From: Paenibacillus sp. BIHB 4019
Lineage (GTDB): Bacteria; Bacillota; Bacilli; Paenibacillales; Paenibacillaceae
Length of the DNA stretch: 64,000 nt
Direction of reading: 5' to 3'
NCBI RefSeq assembly: GCF_002741035.1
Contig: NZ_CP016808.1
Span: 5,628,501-5,692,500 of the forward strand
A model generated the notes under the pieces. It worked only from the letters and a program-made list of their open reading frames with translations. It ran no database searches and was not told the origin of the DNA. The translations under genes and the position numbers were made by a program. Shown here piece after piece: positions 54,389-63,222 of this stretch (within the stretch, counting starts at the first letter, position 1; each line of letters opens with the position of its first letter).

Positions 54389-55711
54389 ATGAAAAAAAGC
54401 TTGGCTTTATCTTCCGCAATTTTATTGATGACTTCCATTCTCGCTGCCTGCGGCGGCAATAATACGCCGGCAGAAAGCGCTCCAGCAGCCTCTGCTTCGG
54501 CAAGCCCTAGTGATTCCGCTGCAAGCCCAGAAGCAAGCGCAGCTAGCGAGCTGAGCGGCAAAATTAAAGTATTGACGCATCGGACCGATTTTCTCAACGA
54601 TGGAACGCTAGACAAATACGCAGCAGCTTTTAAAGAAAAATATCCAAAGGCTGAAGTTGAGTTTGAAGGCTTGACGAACTACGCAACCGACATTCAAGTT
54701 CGCCTAACAACTGGCGAAGCAGGGGACGTATTGATGATTCCTTCCGGACTTGCTGTTTCGGAATATCCAAAATATTTTGAGCCGCTGCCGGATGATTTTT
54801 TCACTAATACTTTTTTCGCTGACCTGACGCTCTTCGATGGCAAACGTTACGGTCTGTCGACTGGCGTAAACACGCAAGGGATTGTGTACAACAAAAAAGC
54901 TTTTGCAGCAGCAGGCATCGAAAAGGTTCCAGCTACGCTAGATGAGCTGTATGCGGATGCCGAAAAGTTGAAAGCAGCTAACATCATCCCGCTGTACATG
55001 AACTATGGCGCACAATGGCCAATGGGCAACTGGGCTGACAACTCCGCCTGGTACGTAGCAGGCGACCCGCAGTTCGTATCCAAGCTCGTCACAGACGAGG
55101 CGCCATTCAAAGTGGACAATGCTTGGGGCATTCTTGCCAACATCGGCCGTACCTTCATTGAAAAAGGCTGGGTAGAAAAAGATCTGTCGACGAACAACTG
55201 GGAAATGTCGAAAGGCGAAGTCGCATCGGGCAAAGCGGCTATGTACTTCCTTGGCAACTGGGTCATTCCACAAATCGTAGGCGCTGGCGCATCGTCAGAC
55301 GACATTGGCTTCTTCCCGCTTCCTTATGACAATAGCGGCAAATACAATGCACCGCTTGGCTCGGATTATTTGGTTGCAGTAAGCAAAGACAGCAAAAACA
55401 AAGAGCTTGCGACTGCATGGGTCAACTTCTTCGTGAAAGAGTCCGGTTATGTAGAGCAATCCGGTTTCATGCCAATCGACAAATCGGCACAATCGACGAT
55501 TCCTCAATTAGCGGAGTTCCAGGCTGCTAATCCGACACTGCTTGAAAGCGAAGCTACAGATCCAAAATTCAATGAAATTGCCAACAAAGCGCAAATCGGC
55601 ATCGGTACTGGCAACTATGTTCAAGAGTACCTCGTTGCTGATGATCTGAAAGCAGCTTTCGACAAGCTGAATGCGAAATGGAAAGAAGCTAAAACCGCTT
55701 TGGGCTACTAG
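54389..55711 (+). CDS. Sugar ABC transporter solute-binding lipoprotein
   Basis: A 440-residue lipoprotein with signal peptide and lipobox SILAAC at about residue 25, a Ser/Ala-rich linker (28-55) and a family 1 sugar-binding fold (60-440). It is the extracellular binding component for the two permeases encoded five genes upstream. ACTCAGGGGGAAAC precedes the ATG at 54389. Codon use is strongly biased, consistent with high expression. Its separate position, after the catabolic genes and with a candidate cre site and promoter of its own, is less common than the usual binding-protein-first order. The ligand is probably a manno-oligosaccharide, by context. Confidence 0.9.
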   Translation: MKKSLALSSAILLMTSILAACGGNNTPAESAPAASASASPSDSAASPEASAASELSGKIKVLTHRTDFLNDGTLDKYAAAFKEKYPKAEVEFEGLTNYATDIQVRLTTGEAGDVLMIPSGLAVSEYPKYFEPLPDDFFTNTFFADLTLFDGKRYGLSTGVNTQGIVYNKKAFAAAGIEKVPATLDELYADAEKLKAANIIPLYMNYGAQWPMGNWADNSAWYVAGDPQFVSKLVTDEAPFKVDNAWGILANIGRTFIEKGWVEKDLSTNNWEMSKGEVASGKAAMYFLGNWVIPQIVGAGASSDDIGFFPLPYDNSGKYNAPLGSDYLVAVSKDSKNKELATAWVNFFVKESGYVEQSGFMPIDKSAQSTIPQLAEFQAANPTLLESEATDPKFNEIANKAQIGIGTGNYVQEYLVADDLKAAFDKLNAKWKEAKTALGY

Positions 55712-55806
55712 AATAACAGCCTTCTCTAGCTGATTTATCTGAATAGAGCAGCACTAGCAATAAACAATCAATTTATTCGTGTTAAAATAGCGGTAAAATG
55801 CATGGC

Positions 55807-55842
55807 AACCTTGCTTCGGCGGCTCAGTCTCCGGAGTAAGGT
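55807..55842 (+). terminator. Stem-loop between the binding-protein and beta-mannosidase genes
   Basis: AACCTTGCTTCGG and CCGGAGTAAGGTT pair with a few mismatches. A T-rich stretch follows about 20 bases later rather than immediately, so it may attenuate or stabilise mRNA rather than end it fully. Confidence 0.5.
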
Positions 55843-55885
55843 TTCATGTGTTTAGCTGACTTTTTTTCATTTTTAGGAGGATACG

Positions 55886-58459
55886 ATGAAAGAGCAATGG
55901 ACGATTGGAAATTGGAAATTTAAGGAGCAAGGGCAGGGAGAATGGCTGCCTGCTGCCGTGCCAGGCTATGTACATACGGATTTAATTCAAAATGGCCGGC
56001 TGACAAATCCTTTTTACGGAACGAATGAGAAGGACGCGCAGTGGGTGGACAAAAAAGACTGGGAATACGTTTCGAGCTTTCAGCCTTCACCGGAGCAGCT
56101 TGCTGGGGCGAAGCAGGAGCTCGTGTTCGAGGGCCTTGATACGTATGCGGATGTGTATTTGAATGGAACGCATATACTGGCTGCAGATAATATGTTCCGC
56201 ACATGGAGAGTTGATGTTACGGACATGGTGACGGCTGGCGACAATGAGCTGCGTATTTTGTTCCGCTCGCCGATTAAAGAAGATTTGCCGAAGCTGGCTC
56301 AGCTTGGTTATGCGCTGCCGGCTCCAAATGATCAATCCGAAGTAGGCGGACTTGACGATCAGAAGATTAGCGTATTTGCCCGTAAAGCCCCCTACCACTA
56401 TGGCTGGGACTGGGGCCCGCGTTTCGTAACGAGCGGCATTTGGCGTCCCGTATATTTGGAGGGCTGGTCCTATGTCCGGATTACCGATGTATACATCCGT
56501 CAGGATGAGGTGCGGGCAGAGCTGGCAAAGCTTACAGCCGTCATTGAGCTGGAGGCTGAGCGCGAATGCGATGTCATGCTGAAGCTGGCAGCATCCGATA
56601 ATGGCATGTTCAGCGGGCATTCTGCTTCTTTAGCCGTAGGCAAACAGACGATTGAAATTCCGTTTGAAGTTGAAAATCCGCGCCTATGGTGGTGCAGAGG
56701 TCTGGGCGAGCCAGAATTATACACGTTCCAGATCGAATGCTGGCATAACAATAACGAAGTTCGATATGATTCGCAAAAGGTAACGACGGGACTTCGCACG
56801 ATCCGGCTCGTTAGGCAGCAGGGCGAGGTCGGCACTTCCTTTTATATGGAGCTGAATGGGGTTCAGGTTTTCGCCAAAGGCGCGAATCATATTCCCAATG
56901 ACAGCTTTACGACGAGAGTCGGCTACGAGCGTTATAAACATGAAATCGTAAGCGCCGTACAAGCAAATATGAACATGCTTCGTGTATGGGGCGGGGGCTT
57001 TTACGAGGAAAAAGCTTTCTATGAGCTGTGTGATCAATATGGCCTCCTCGTATGGCAGGATTTCATGTTTGCATGCAGCATGTATCCGGGTGACGAAGCG
57101 TTTCTGCGCAGCGTGCAGCTGGAAGCTGAAGATAACATTAGGCGTCTGCGCAACCATCCGTCGATCGCCCTATGGTGCGGCAATAATGAGATCGACACCG
57201 CATGGTCGCATTATAATCCAGATGGCGGCTGGGGCTGGAAAAAATCGTACACGCAGGAGCAGCAAACGAAACTATGGGCAGACTATGAGGCGATTTTCCA
57301 TCGCATTTTGCCAGAAGCTGTAGCGTCCTTGACGGTAGGAATCGATTATTGGCCTTCCTCGCCAATGGTTGATTTGACCGGCGACCATACGCAGCACTCG
57401 GATTCGTCCTCGATTAGCGGTGATATTCATTATTGGGGCGTATGGCATAATGTAGAGCCATTCGAAAACTATAATCGCTACGTCGGACGCTTCATGAGCG
57501 AATATGGCTTCCAGTCGTTCCCGGAATACAAATCGGTGCGCAGCTATGCGGAAGAGGCGGATATGGAGCTGGAATCCACAGTCATGCTCGCCCATCAGAA
57601 AAATGGCGCCGGCAACCGCCTCATTAAGCAATATATGGAGATGTATATGTCCGAGCCTAAGGATTTCCCTTCGTTTTTGTATATGAGCCAAATTTTGCAG
57701 GCAGAGGCGATGAAAACGGCTATTGAAGCACATCGCCGCCGCAAGCCGTATTGCATGGGCTCCTTGTATTGGCAGATGAATGATTGCTGGCCTGTAGCCT
57801 CCTGGGCGGGAATGGATTATTACGGCCGCTGGAAGGCGCTGCAATATTATGCAGCAAGAAGCTTCGCAGACTGCCTGCTGTCGGTAGATGATCGCAAGGA
57901 AGCAGGGGAAATCAGCTTCCACATCGTATCCGATCAGCTCGTTCCCGTACGAGGCCAGCTGCGCCTGCGGCTGTACAGCTTTAGCGGCGAGCTGCTGGGC
58001 GAGCAAAGTGCTCCTGTCCGCGTAACAGCAAATACTGCGGCTAATGTCCTGACACTTCAGCGCTCCGAGCTGCTTGGAGCTGCCGACACCGCGGCAAGCG
58101 TATTGCTGGCAGAGCTGCTGGATGAAGCAGATGGCCACACCTTGGCAAGCGAGCTGCATTATTTTGAGGCCATGAAGGACATCACGCTGGCGCAGGCTGA
58201 GCTCAAAATAACAGAGTCCGAGCACAACGGCGTTGCACAGTGGACGCTGGAGACGAATACGCTGGCCAAAGGCGTCTGGCTGACATGCGAGCGCGAGGGC
58301 CGCTTCAGTGATAATTTCTTTGATTTGCTGCCAGGCACGGTTAAGACGGTCACGTTTATACCGCATGAACTGGGAGATTTCAATGCAGGTGCAAGCACGG
58401 GCGGAACAGAGCAGGATAGCCGCGTGACGGCCCGTTCAATGGCCGATTTTATTGTTTAA
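55886..58459 (+). CDS. GH2 beta-mannosidase
   Basis: An 857-residue GH2 enzyme with the layout of beta-mannosidases: sugar-binding domain (1-190), immunoglobulin-like domain (190-300), TIM barrel (300-640) and C-terminal beta domains. The acid/base is in LWCGNNEIDTAW (about E435) and the nucleophile in FMSEYGFQSFPE (about E539), both diagnostic for beta-mannosidase rather than beta-galactosidase. No signal peptide. It removes mannose from non-reducing ends of oligosaccharides, a hydrolytic partner to the GH130 route. TTTAGGAGGATACG precedes the ATG at 55886. Confidence 0.93.
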   Translation: MKEQWTIGNWKFKEQGQGEWLPAAVPGYVHTDLIQNGRLTNPFYGTNEKDAQWVDKKDWEYVSSFQPSPEQLAGAKQELVFEGLDTYADVYLNGTHILAADNMFRTWRVDVTDMVTAGDNELRILFRSPIKEDLPKLAQLGYALPAPNDQSEVGGLDDQKISVFARKAPYHYGWDWGPRFVTSGIWRPVYLEGWSYVRITDVYIRQDEVRAELAKLTAVIELEAERECDVMLKLAASDNGMFSGHSASLAVGKQTIEIPFEVENPRLWWCRGLGEPELYTFQIECWHNNNEVRYDSQKVTTGLRTIRLVRQQGEVGTSFYMELNGVQVFAKGANHIPNDSFTTRVGYERYKHEIVSAVQANMNMLRVWGGGFYEEKAFYELCDQYGLLVWQDFMFACSMYPGDEAFLRSVQLEAEDNIRRLRNHPSIALWCGNNEIDTAWSHYNPDGGWGWKKSYTQEQQTKLWADYEAIFHRILPEAVASLTVGIDYWPSSPMVDLTGDHTQHSDSSSISGDIHYWGVWHNVEPFENYNRYVGRFMSEYGFQSFPEYKSVRSYAEEADMELESTVMLAHQKNGAGNRLIKQYMEMYMSEPKDFPSFLYMSQILQAEAMKTAIEAHRRRKPYCMGSLYWQMNDCWPVASWAGMDYYGRWKALQYYAARSFADCLLSVDDRKEAGEISFHIVSDQLVPVRGQLRLRLYSFSGELLGEQSAPVRVTANTAANVLTLQRSELLGAADTAASVLLAELLDEADGHTLASELHYFEAMKDITLAQAELKITESEHNGVAQWTLETNTLAKGVWLTCEREGRFSDNFFDLLPGTVKTVTFIPHELGDFNAGASTGGTEQDSRVTARSMADFIV

Positions 58460-58514
58460 GCGGATGAAAAAATAGCCCGGGCAAAAAAATAGGGGCGTTT
58501 TTTTAAAAAAAGAG

Positions 58515-58544
58515 ATGACAGAATGAAGCGCTTTCAGCTATAAT
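58515..58544 (+). promoter_or_regulatory. Promoter with cre site in the spacer, before GH105 gene
   Basis: ATGACA (58515-58520) and TATAAT (58539-58544) are 18 bases apart. TGAAGCGCTTTCA (58524-58536), a palindromic cre-like site, fills the spacer, so CcpA binding would block RNA polymerase. Confidence 0.7.
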
Positions 58545-58688
58545 GGCTGCATAAGGTTTAAATTTCAATACCGCGTCCTGTAAATTGCCTGTTCATTGGC
58601 GATTGCAAGCGCGGTTCATTTTCACCAAGTTAAGCGCTATACCTAATCGCTTTTTCATAAAATAGATTAACGGATAGCAAGCTACGCC

Positions 58689-61007
58689 ATGGAAAGGATT
58701 TGTGATCATTCGATGTCGATTTATTTTCAAGCAGAGGAAAGTGCACAGCATCGTTTTGGCGACAAAGATACCGCTATTTTGAAGCTGCTGGCCGACCGTT
58801 ATGTGGGCGCGAATCCGCAGGCAGGATTTATTTTCCGCGCTTTCAACAAAAATGGCGTTTTGCAAAATGCAGAGGGACTGTATGAGCTGGATCTTGCTTC
58901 ACGGTTTCCTGAGGCAAAAGCTGGTCAGCTGAGCTATGGAGCAGGGCTCGTATGGAGCGATGAGGAGCGCAGCTTGGATATTAATGTGCGCTGCCTTGGC
59001 CCTGTGAGACTGTATTTCAACGGCGAGCTAGTTTTTCGTTCGAATGTAATAGAGGAGATTAGCCCGGATGCGACGGTTAAGCTGAGCCTAGTATTTGCTA
59101 AGGGCTGGAACAGCTTATGGCTGTCGATGACTTGCACGCCAGCGGGCTTTGGCTGTCAAATCGGCTCCGACGAGGCTAAAGTAAGGATCATGAATGTACG
59201 TGCACCATTCGAGGAGCGTTATGGGCAGTCGGGATGGATTTTCTCGCAGCCGGTTGATGCAGCCCTTGAGGCAGGCAAGCGGGTAGAAGTGGCGCAGCCG
59301 GATTTAATGGGATCACAGCAGCAGGAGCCGGGTCTGGACTGGCTGCCGGTTATCGATTGGACAGAGGAGGAGCGCAGCCTTGGCCAGCTGGAACGGATTT
59401 TCGGAAAGCAGCATGGCAAAGCTGCCTATGCGTGGACGACATTGTATCAGCCGCTGCCTGGGAAGCAAGCAGTCGTGCTTGAAGGCGAGTCCTCTGGCGA
59501 GCTTACCTTGTGGCTTGAAGGAAAACAGGTAGGTGAAAGCACGGCGGCAGGACCGTTTCGCATTGAGCTTTTGCTGGAAGCTGGTAAGCATCATTTCGTA
59601 GCTCGCAGCGTGTGCGGCCAGCAGTCTTGGGGCTTTGAGCTGACGGCGGCTAACGCCAATGATGGCAGCGCTGTCACAATGAGCCTGCCGCAGCAAGTGC
59701 ATGGTTCGGGAGCAGGACAATGGTTATATGCCGGTCCGTTTGAAGCTGGGGCGGCTAACCCTGCTTGGGAGCAGCTTGTTCGCACGGATTGTCTATATGC
59801 TCTAAACAAGGAATCGCAGCCTGTTCAGCAGGGACAGATGAAGCACACTTACTGGCAGCTCGACCGACCGAATACTTGGGTACGTCCTTATTATGAAAAT
59901 GCCATGCTAAGCAATAAATGGACCGTCGGTACGGTATCCAATTATGCGCGGTGGGATTATCCGCTTGGCGTCACGATATACGGCTTGCTGCAAACCGGTC
60001 GTTTTCTGGATCGCCCAGATATCGTCAGCTATGCGACCCAGCATGTTGAGGCATGTACGGAAATGTACGACTATTCCTTCTGGGATCGTGAGCAATATGG
60101 GTTCCCAGCCATTAATCAGCAGCTCGTTATGATGAAAATGCTCGATAATTGCGGCTCATTCGGCTCGGCTATGCTGGAGTCTAGACAAGGGCTCGCTACA
60201 GCAAGCGTAGAGCCAATTGCCGAGCGCATCGCTGATTTTATGCTAAATAAGCTGGAGCGCAAGCCCGATGGCGCGTTTTACCGCACCTGCGAGGGCGAGT
60301 ATGCTGCCAATACGATGTGGGCCGATGATTTGTACATGAGCACGCCATTTCTGTGCCGCTATGCTCGCTTAACAGGCAATGATGAGGCGCTGGATGAAGC
60401 GGCGAAGCAATTTTTGCGCTTCAAAAACTATTTGTTTATGCCGGGTGAGAGGCTAATGTCCCATGTCTATGATTTTAAATATGACAGGGCGACAGGCATT
60501 CCTTGGGGGCGGGGCAATGGCTGGACGATTTTTTCACTGACAGAAGTGCTGGAAGCTTTGCCTGCGTCGCATGAGCTGCGCGATGAACTGCTGGACTTCT
60601 TCAATGAGCTATGCGAAGGTTATGCCGCTCGTCAATCAGATCGCGGGTTATGGCATCAGGTAGTCAATCGTTCAGATACTTATTTGGAGGCATCCTGCAC
60701 GGCAATGTTTGCTTATGGCTTCGCTCGGGGCGTTCGCTTCGGCTGGGTGAAGCAGCCTGCTGCTATCACGAATGCTGCGTTCCGCGCATGGGACGGCTTG
60801 ACGCGTTACGCCATTGACCGGCAGGGCAATGTGCATGGCGTATGCAGCGGCTCGCGCTACGCTTTCACAGCGGATTATTATGATCAGGATTTGCGGACGG
60901 TTGTCAACGACAATCACGGCATCGGCATTATGATGCTTGCCGGCACAGAAGTCGCCAAGCTGAAGCGGCATTTGCAAACGCAAACAAACGACGATAACGC
61001 AAAATAA
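58689..61007 (+). CDS. GH105 unsaturated glucuronyl/galacturonyl hydrolase-like protein
   Basis: A 772-residue protein. The first 350 residues are beta-rich accessory modules with no clear family. The C-terminal (alpha/alpha)6 barrel (about 380-760) has GH105/YteR blocks: WADDLYMSTPFLCRYA with the catalytic Asp, GIPWGRGNGWTIFSL and GLWHQVVNRSDTYLEASCTA. GH105 enzymes hydrate the unsaturated uronic acid left by pectate or rhamnogalacturonan lyases. No signal peptide, so cytoplasmic. The start is uncertain: ATG 58689 has no good ribosome binding site and ATG 58713 is in frame. The enzyme fits the rhamnogalacturonan esterase at 24 kb more than the mannan genes beside it. Confidence 0.82.
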   Translation: MERICDHSMSIYFQAEESAQHRFGDKDTAILKLLADRYVGANPQAGFIFRAFNKNGVLQNAEGLYELDLASRFPEAKAGQLSYGAGLVWSDEERSLDINVRCLGPVRLYFNGELVFRSNVIEEISPDATVKLSLVFAKGWNSLWLSMTCTPAGFGCQIGSDEAKVRIMNVRAPFEERYGQSGWIFSQPVDAALEAGKRVEVAQPDLMGSQQQEPGLDWLPVIDWTEEERSLGQLERIFGKQHGKAAYAWTTLYQPLPGKQAVVLEGESSGELTLWLEGKQVGESTAAGPFRIELLLEAGKHHFVARSVCGQQSWGFELTAANANDGSAVTMSLPQQVHGSGAGQWLYAGPFEAGAANPAWEQLVRTDCLYALNKESQPVQQGQMKHTYWQLDRPNTWVRPYYENAMLSNKWTVGTVSNYARWDYPLGVTIYGLLQTGRFLDRPDIVSYATQHVEACTEMYDYSFWDREQYGFPAINQQLVMMKMLDNCGSFGSAMLESRQGLATASVEPIAERIADFMLNKLERKPDGAFYRTCEGEYAANTMWADDLYMSTPFLCRYARLTGNDEALDEAAKQFLRFKNYLFMPGERLMSHVYDFKYDRATGIPWGRGNGWTIFSLTEVLEALPASHELRDELLDFFNELCEGYAARQSDRGLWHQVVNRSDTYLEASCTAMFAYGFARGVRFGWVKQPAAITNAAFRAWDGLTRYAIDRQGNVHGVCSGSRYAFTADYYDQDLRTVVNDNHGIGIMMLAGTEVAKLKRHLQTQTNDDNAK

Positions 61008-61029
61008 GATGTGGTAATAGCAAGGCTAC

Positions 61030-61130
61030 AAGGTGAAACGGCTGTCGCCGTCCTTTGGCGGCGCGGCGCGTTTCAGTCCGAGAAATATAAGCGGAGTATA
61101 AGGGTGAAACTTATAAATTCTTATATTTCA
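61030..61130. repeat. Single copy of the two-hairpin dispersed repeat
   Basis: AAGGTGAAACGGC ... GCGCGTTTCA is hairpin I and AAATATAAG ... CTTATATTT, with an inner TATAAG/CTTATA pair, is hairpin II. It lies directly between the GH105 stop and the iolD promoter area and is about 85% alike to the copy at 37232 in hairpin I, by eye. Confidence 0.92.
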
Positions 61131-61157
61131 AGAAAAAACTTGTCAGCGGCTCTATGT

Positions 61158-61229
61158 TATAGTAGCCTATGGGTGAAGCGCTTAATCTAAAACATTAGGC
61201 GCCATTCCTCTGGTAAGTTAAGCGCTTAA
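61158..61229 (+). promoter_or_regulatory. iolD promoter with two palindromic operators
   Basis: TATAGT at 61158-61163 is the best -10 candidate. TGAAGCGCTTAA (61174-61185) and TTAAGCGCTTAA (61218-61229) follow, each continued by TCTAAAAC or TCTTAGAC, so a roughly 20-base unit is repeated 44 bases apart. The central GCGC and symmetry fit LacI-family binding (inositol regulator or CcpA). Confidence 0.65.
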
Positions 61230-61316
61230 TCTTAGACGTAAACATAGTTCCTGCAAGCTGGCTATAGACTTGATGAAAGTGTTCAAATTATAGATTTACG
61301 ATAGGAGGAAATGGGC

Positions 61317-63182
61317 ATGACGACGATTCGACTGACGATGGCGCAAGCGCTGCTGCGGTTTTTGGATCAGCAATACATTTCGGTAGATGGCGAGGAAACG
61401 AAGTTCGTTGAAGGGGTATTCGGCATCTTCGGTCATGGCAATGTGACCGGCATGGGAGAGGCGCTGGAAAGAAGCGCAGGCAGCTTAACCTTTATTCAAG
61501 GCAAAAACGAGCAGGGCATGGTGCATACAGCAGCAGCCTTCGCCAAGCAGCGTAACCGCAAGCAGATTTATGCCTGTACAACCTCGATTGGCCCAGGTGC
61601 CCTGAACATGGTAACGGCTGCGGCAACAGCGACCGTTAATCGCATTCCGGTGCTGCTGCTGCCCGGCGATAACTTCGCTTCGCGCCAGCCGGACCCGGTG
61701 CTGCAACAGCTTGAGGTAAGCAGCGACTATACCCTTTCGGCTACGGATTCCTTCAAGGCCGTAAGCCGTTACTGGGACCGCATCGTTCGTCCAGAGCAGC
61801 TGATTACCGCAGCGCTGCAAGCGATGCGCGTGCTCACAGACCCGGCAGAGACTGGAGCGGTCACGCTCGCGCTGCCGCAGGATGTGCAGGCGGAAGCTTA
61901 TGACTATCCAGAAAGCTTCTTTGCAAAACGCGTGCATTATGTTGACCGCCGCGAACCGACCAAAGATGCAGTAGCCCGTGCAGCAGAGCGCATTGCAGCG
62001 AGCAAGCATCCGCTTATCGTAGCTGGAGGCGGCGTCTTGTATGCGTCTGCGACCTCCGAGCTGCAAGCCTTCGCTGAAGCTTTCGGCATTCCGGTTACGG
62101 AAACGCAGGCCGGAAAAAGCGCATTCGATTGGCGCCATCCGCTGTATGCAGGAGCCATTGGTGTCACAGGCGCACTGGCAGCAAACGAATGGGCCAAACA
62201 GGCTGATCTGGTTATTGGCGTCGGCACGCGCTACTCGGATTTTACAACCGCCTCCAAGTCCGCATACGCGAACCCGGATGTGCAGTTTATTAACATTAAC
62301 TTAAATGGCGCTGACGCAGCGAAGCTAGGCGGGGAAGCGGTAATTGCCGATGCCCGCACTGGTTTGCAAGCGCTGCAAAGTGCGCTTCAAGCAGCGAATT
62401 ACAAGAGCAGCTACACCGATGCGGAAGTGGCGCAGCGCAAAGCGGCGTGGGACGCAGAGGTTGATCGTCTTTATAAGGAAGAGCATGAAGATGGCTTCTC
62501 CCAAACCCGCGCGCTAGGCGTTATTAACGAAACGATTGATTCGTCTTCCGTCGTCGTTGGCGCTGCCGGAAGCCTGCCCGGCGATTTGCACCGCTTATGG
62601 CGTTCGACAGAGCCGAAAACGTATCATATGGAATATGGTTTTTCCTGCATGGGCTACGAAGTTAGCGGCGCTTTCGGAGCAGCACTCGCCGAGCCGCAGC
62701 GCGAGGTGTATGCGATGGTCGGCGATGGCAGCTACTTGATGCTGCATTCCGAGCTAGTGACGAGCTTGCAGGAGCAGCGCAAGTTTACGATATTGCTTTT
62801 TGACAATCATGGGTTCCAATGTATTCATAACTTGCAGCGCGAGCATGGCAGTGATGGCTTCGGCAATGAATTCCGCTACCGCGAAGCGAGCACAGGCAGA
62901 TATACCGGACAGCCGCTGCCGATTGATTTTGCTGCCCATGCCCGCAGTCTTGGGGCCAGTGCGTACAAAGCAACCAATGCGGAGGAGCTACGTGCTGCTT
63001 TGCTTCAGGCGAAACAGGAAGAGCGCACGACACTGATTGAAATTAGCGTATTGCCGGGCACAAACTCCGGCGGCTATGAATCCTGGTGGCATGTTGGCGT
63101 TCCTGCTGTGTCAGAGAGCGATAAAGTTCTCAAGGCACATGCAGCGATGCAGGTAAAGCTCAGCAAGGCGAAGCAGCTGTAA
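61317..63182 (+). CDS. iolD: 3D-(3,5/4)-trihydroxycyclohexane-1,2-dione hydrolase
   Basis: A 621-residue thiamine-diphosphate enzyme of myo-inositol catabolism that opens the ring of trihydroxycyclohexanedione to 5-deoxyglucuronate. Matches include the opening IRLTMAQALLRFLDQQYI, FGIFGHGNVTGMGEAL, catalytic Glu in GKNEQGMVH, and the diphosphate motif AMVGDGSYLMLHSELVTSLQ (in part) ending near NHGFQCIHN. ATG 61317 is eight bases after AGGAGG; an ATG at 61311 is in frame but closer. It is followed by iolE, and upstream lie two palindromic operators. Organisation differs from B. subtilis, where iolA to iolC come before iolD. Confidence 0.95.
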   Translation: MTTIRLTMAQALLRFLDQQYISVDGEETKFVEGVFGIFGHGNVTGMGEALERSAGSLTFIQGKNEQGMVHTAAAFAKQRNRKQIYACTTSIGPGALNMVTAAATATVNRIPVLLLPGDNFASRQPDPVLQQLEVSSDYTLSATDSFKAVSRYWDRIVRPEQLITAALQAMRVLTDPAETGAVTLALPQDVQAEAYDYPESFFAKRVHYVDRREPTKDAVARAAERIAASKHPLIVAGGGVLYASATSELQAFAEAFGIPVTETQAGKSAFDWRHPLYAGAIGVTGALAANEWAKQADLVIGVGTRYSDFTTASKSAYANPDVQFININLNGADAAKLGGEAVIADARTGLQALQSALQAANYKSSYTDAEVAQRKAAWDAEVDRLYKEEHEDGFSQTRALGVINETIDSSSVVVGAAGSLPGDLHRLWRSTEPKTYHMEYGFSCMGYEVSGAFGAALAEPQREVYAMVGDGSYLMLHSELVTSLQEQRKFTILLFDNHGFQCIHNLQREHGSDGFGNEFRYREASTGRYTGQPLPIDFAAHARSLGASAYKATNAEELRAALLQAKQEERTTLIEISVLPGTNSGGYESWWHVGVPAVSESDKVLKAHAAMQVKLSKAKQL

Positions 63183-63222
63183 CAGGTTGATCCTATTTTT
63201 GAATAAGGAGCTGGGGTAAGCA

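Noticed and set aside
57272..58366. Long minus-strand reading frame opposite the beta-mannosidase
   Set aside because: Shadow of a well-supported GH2 gene; no motif or start signal.
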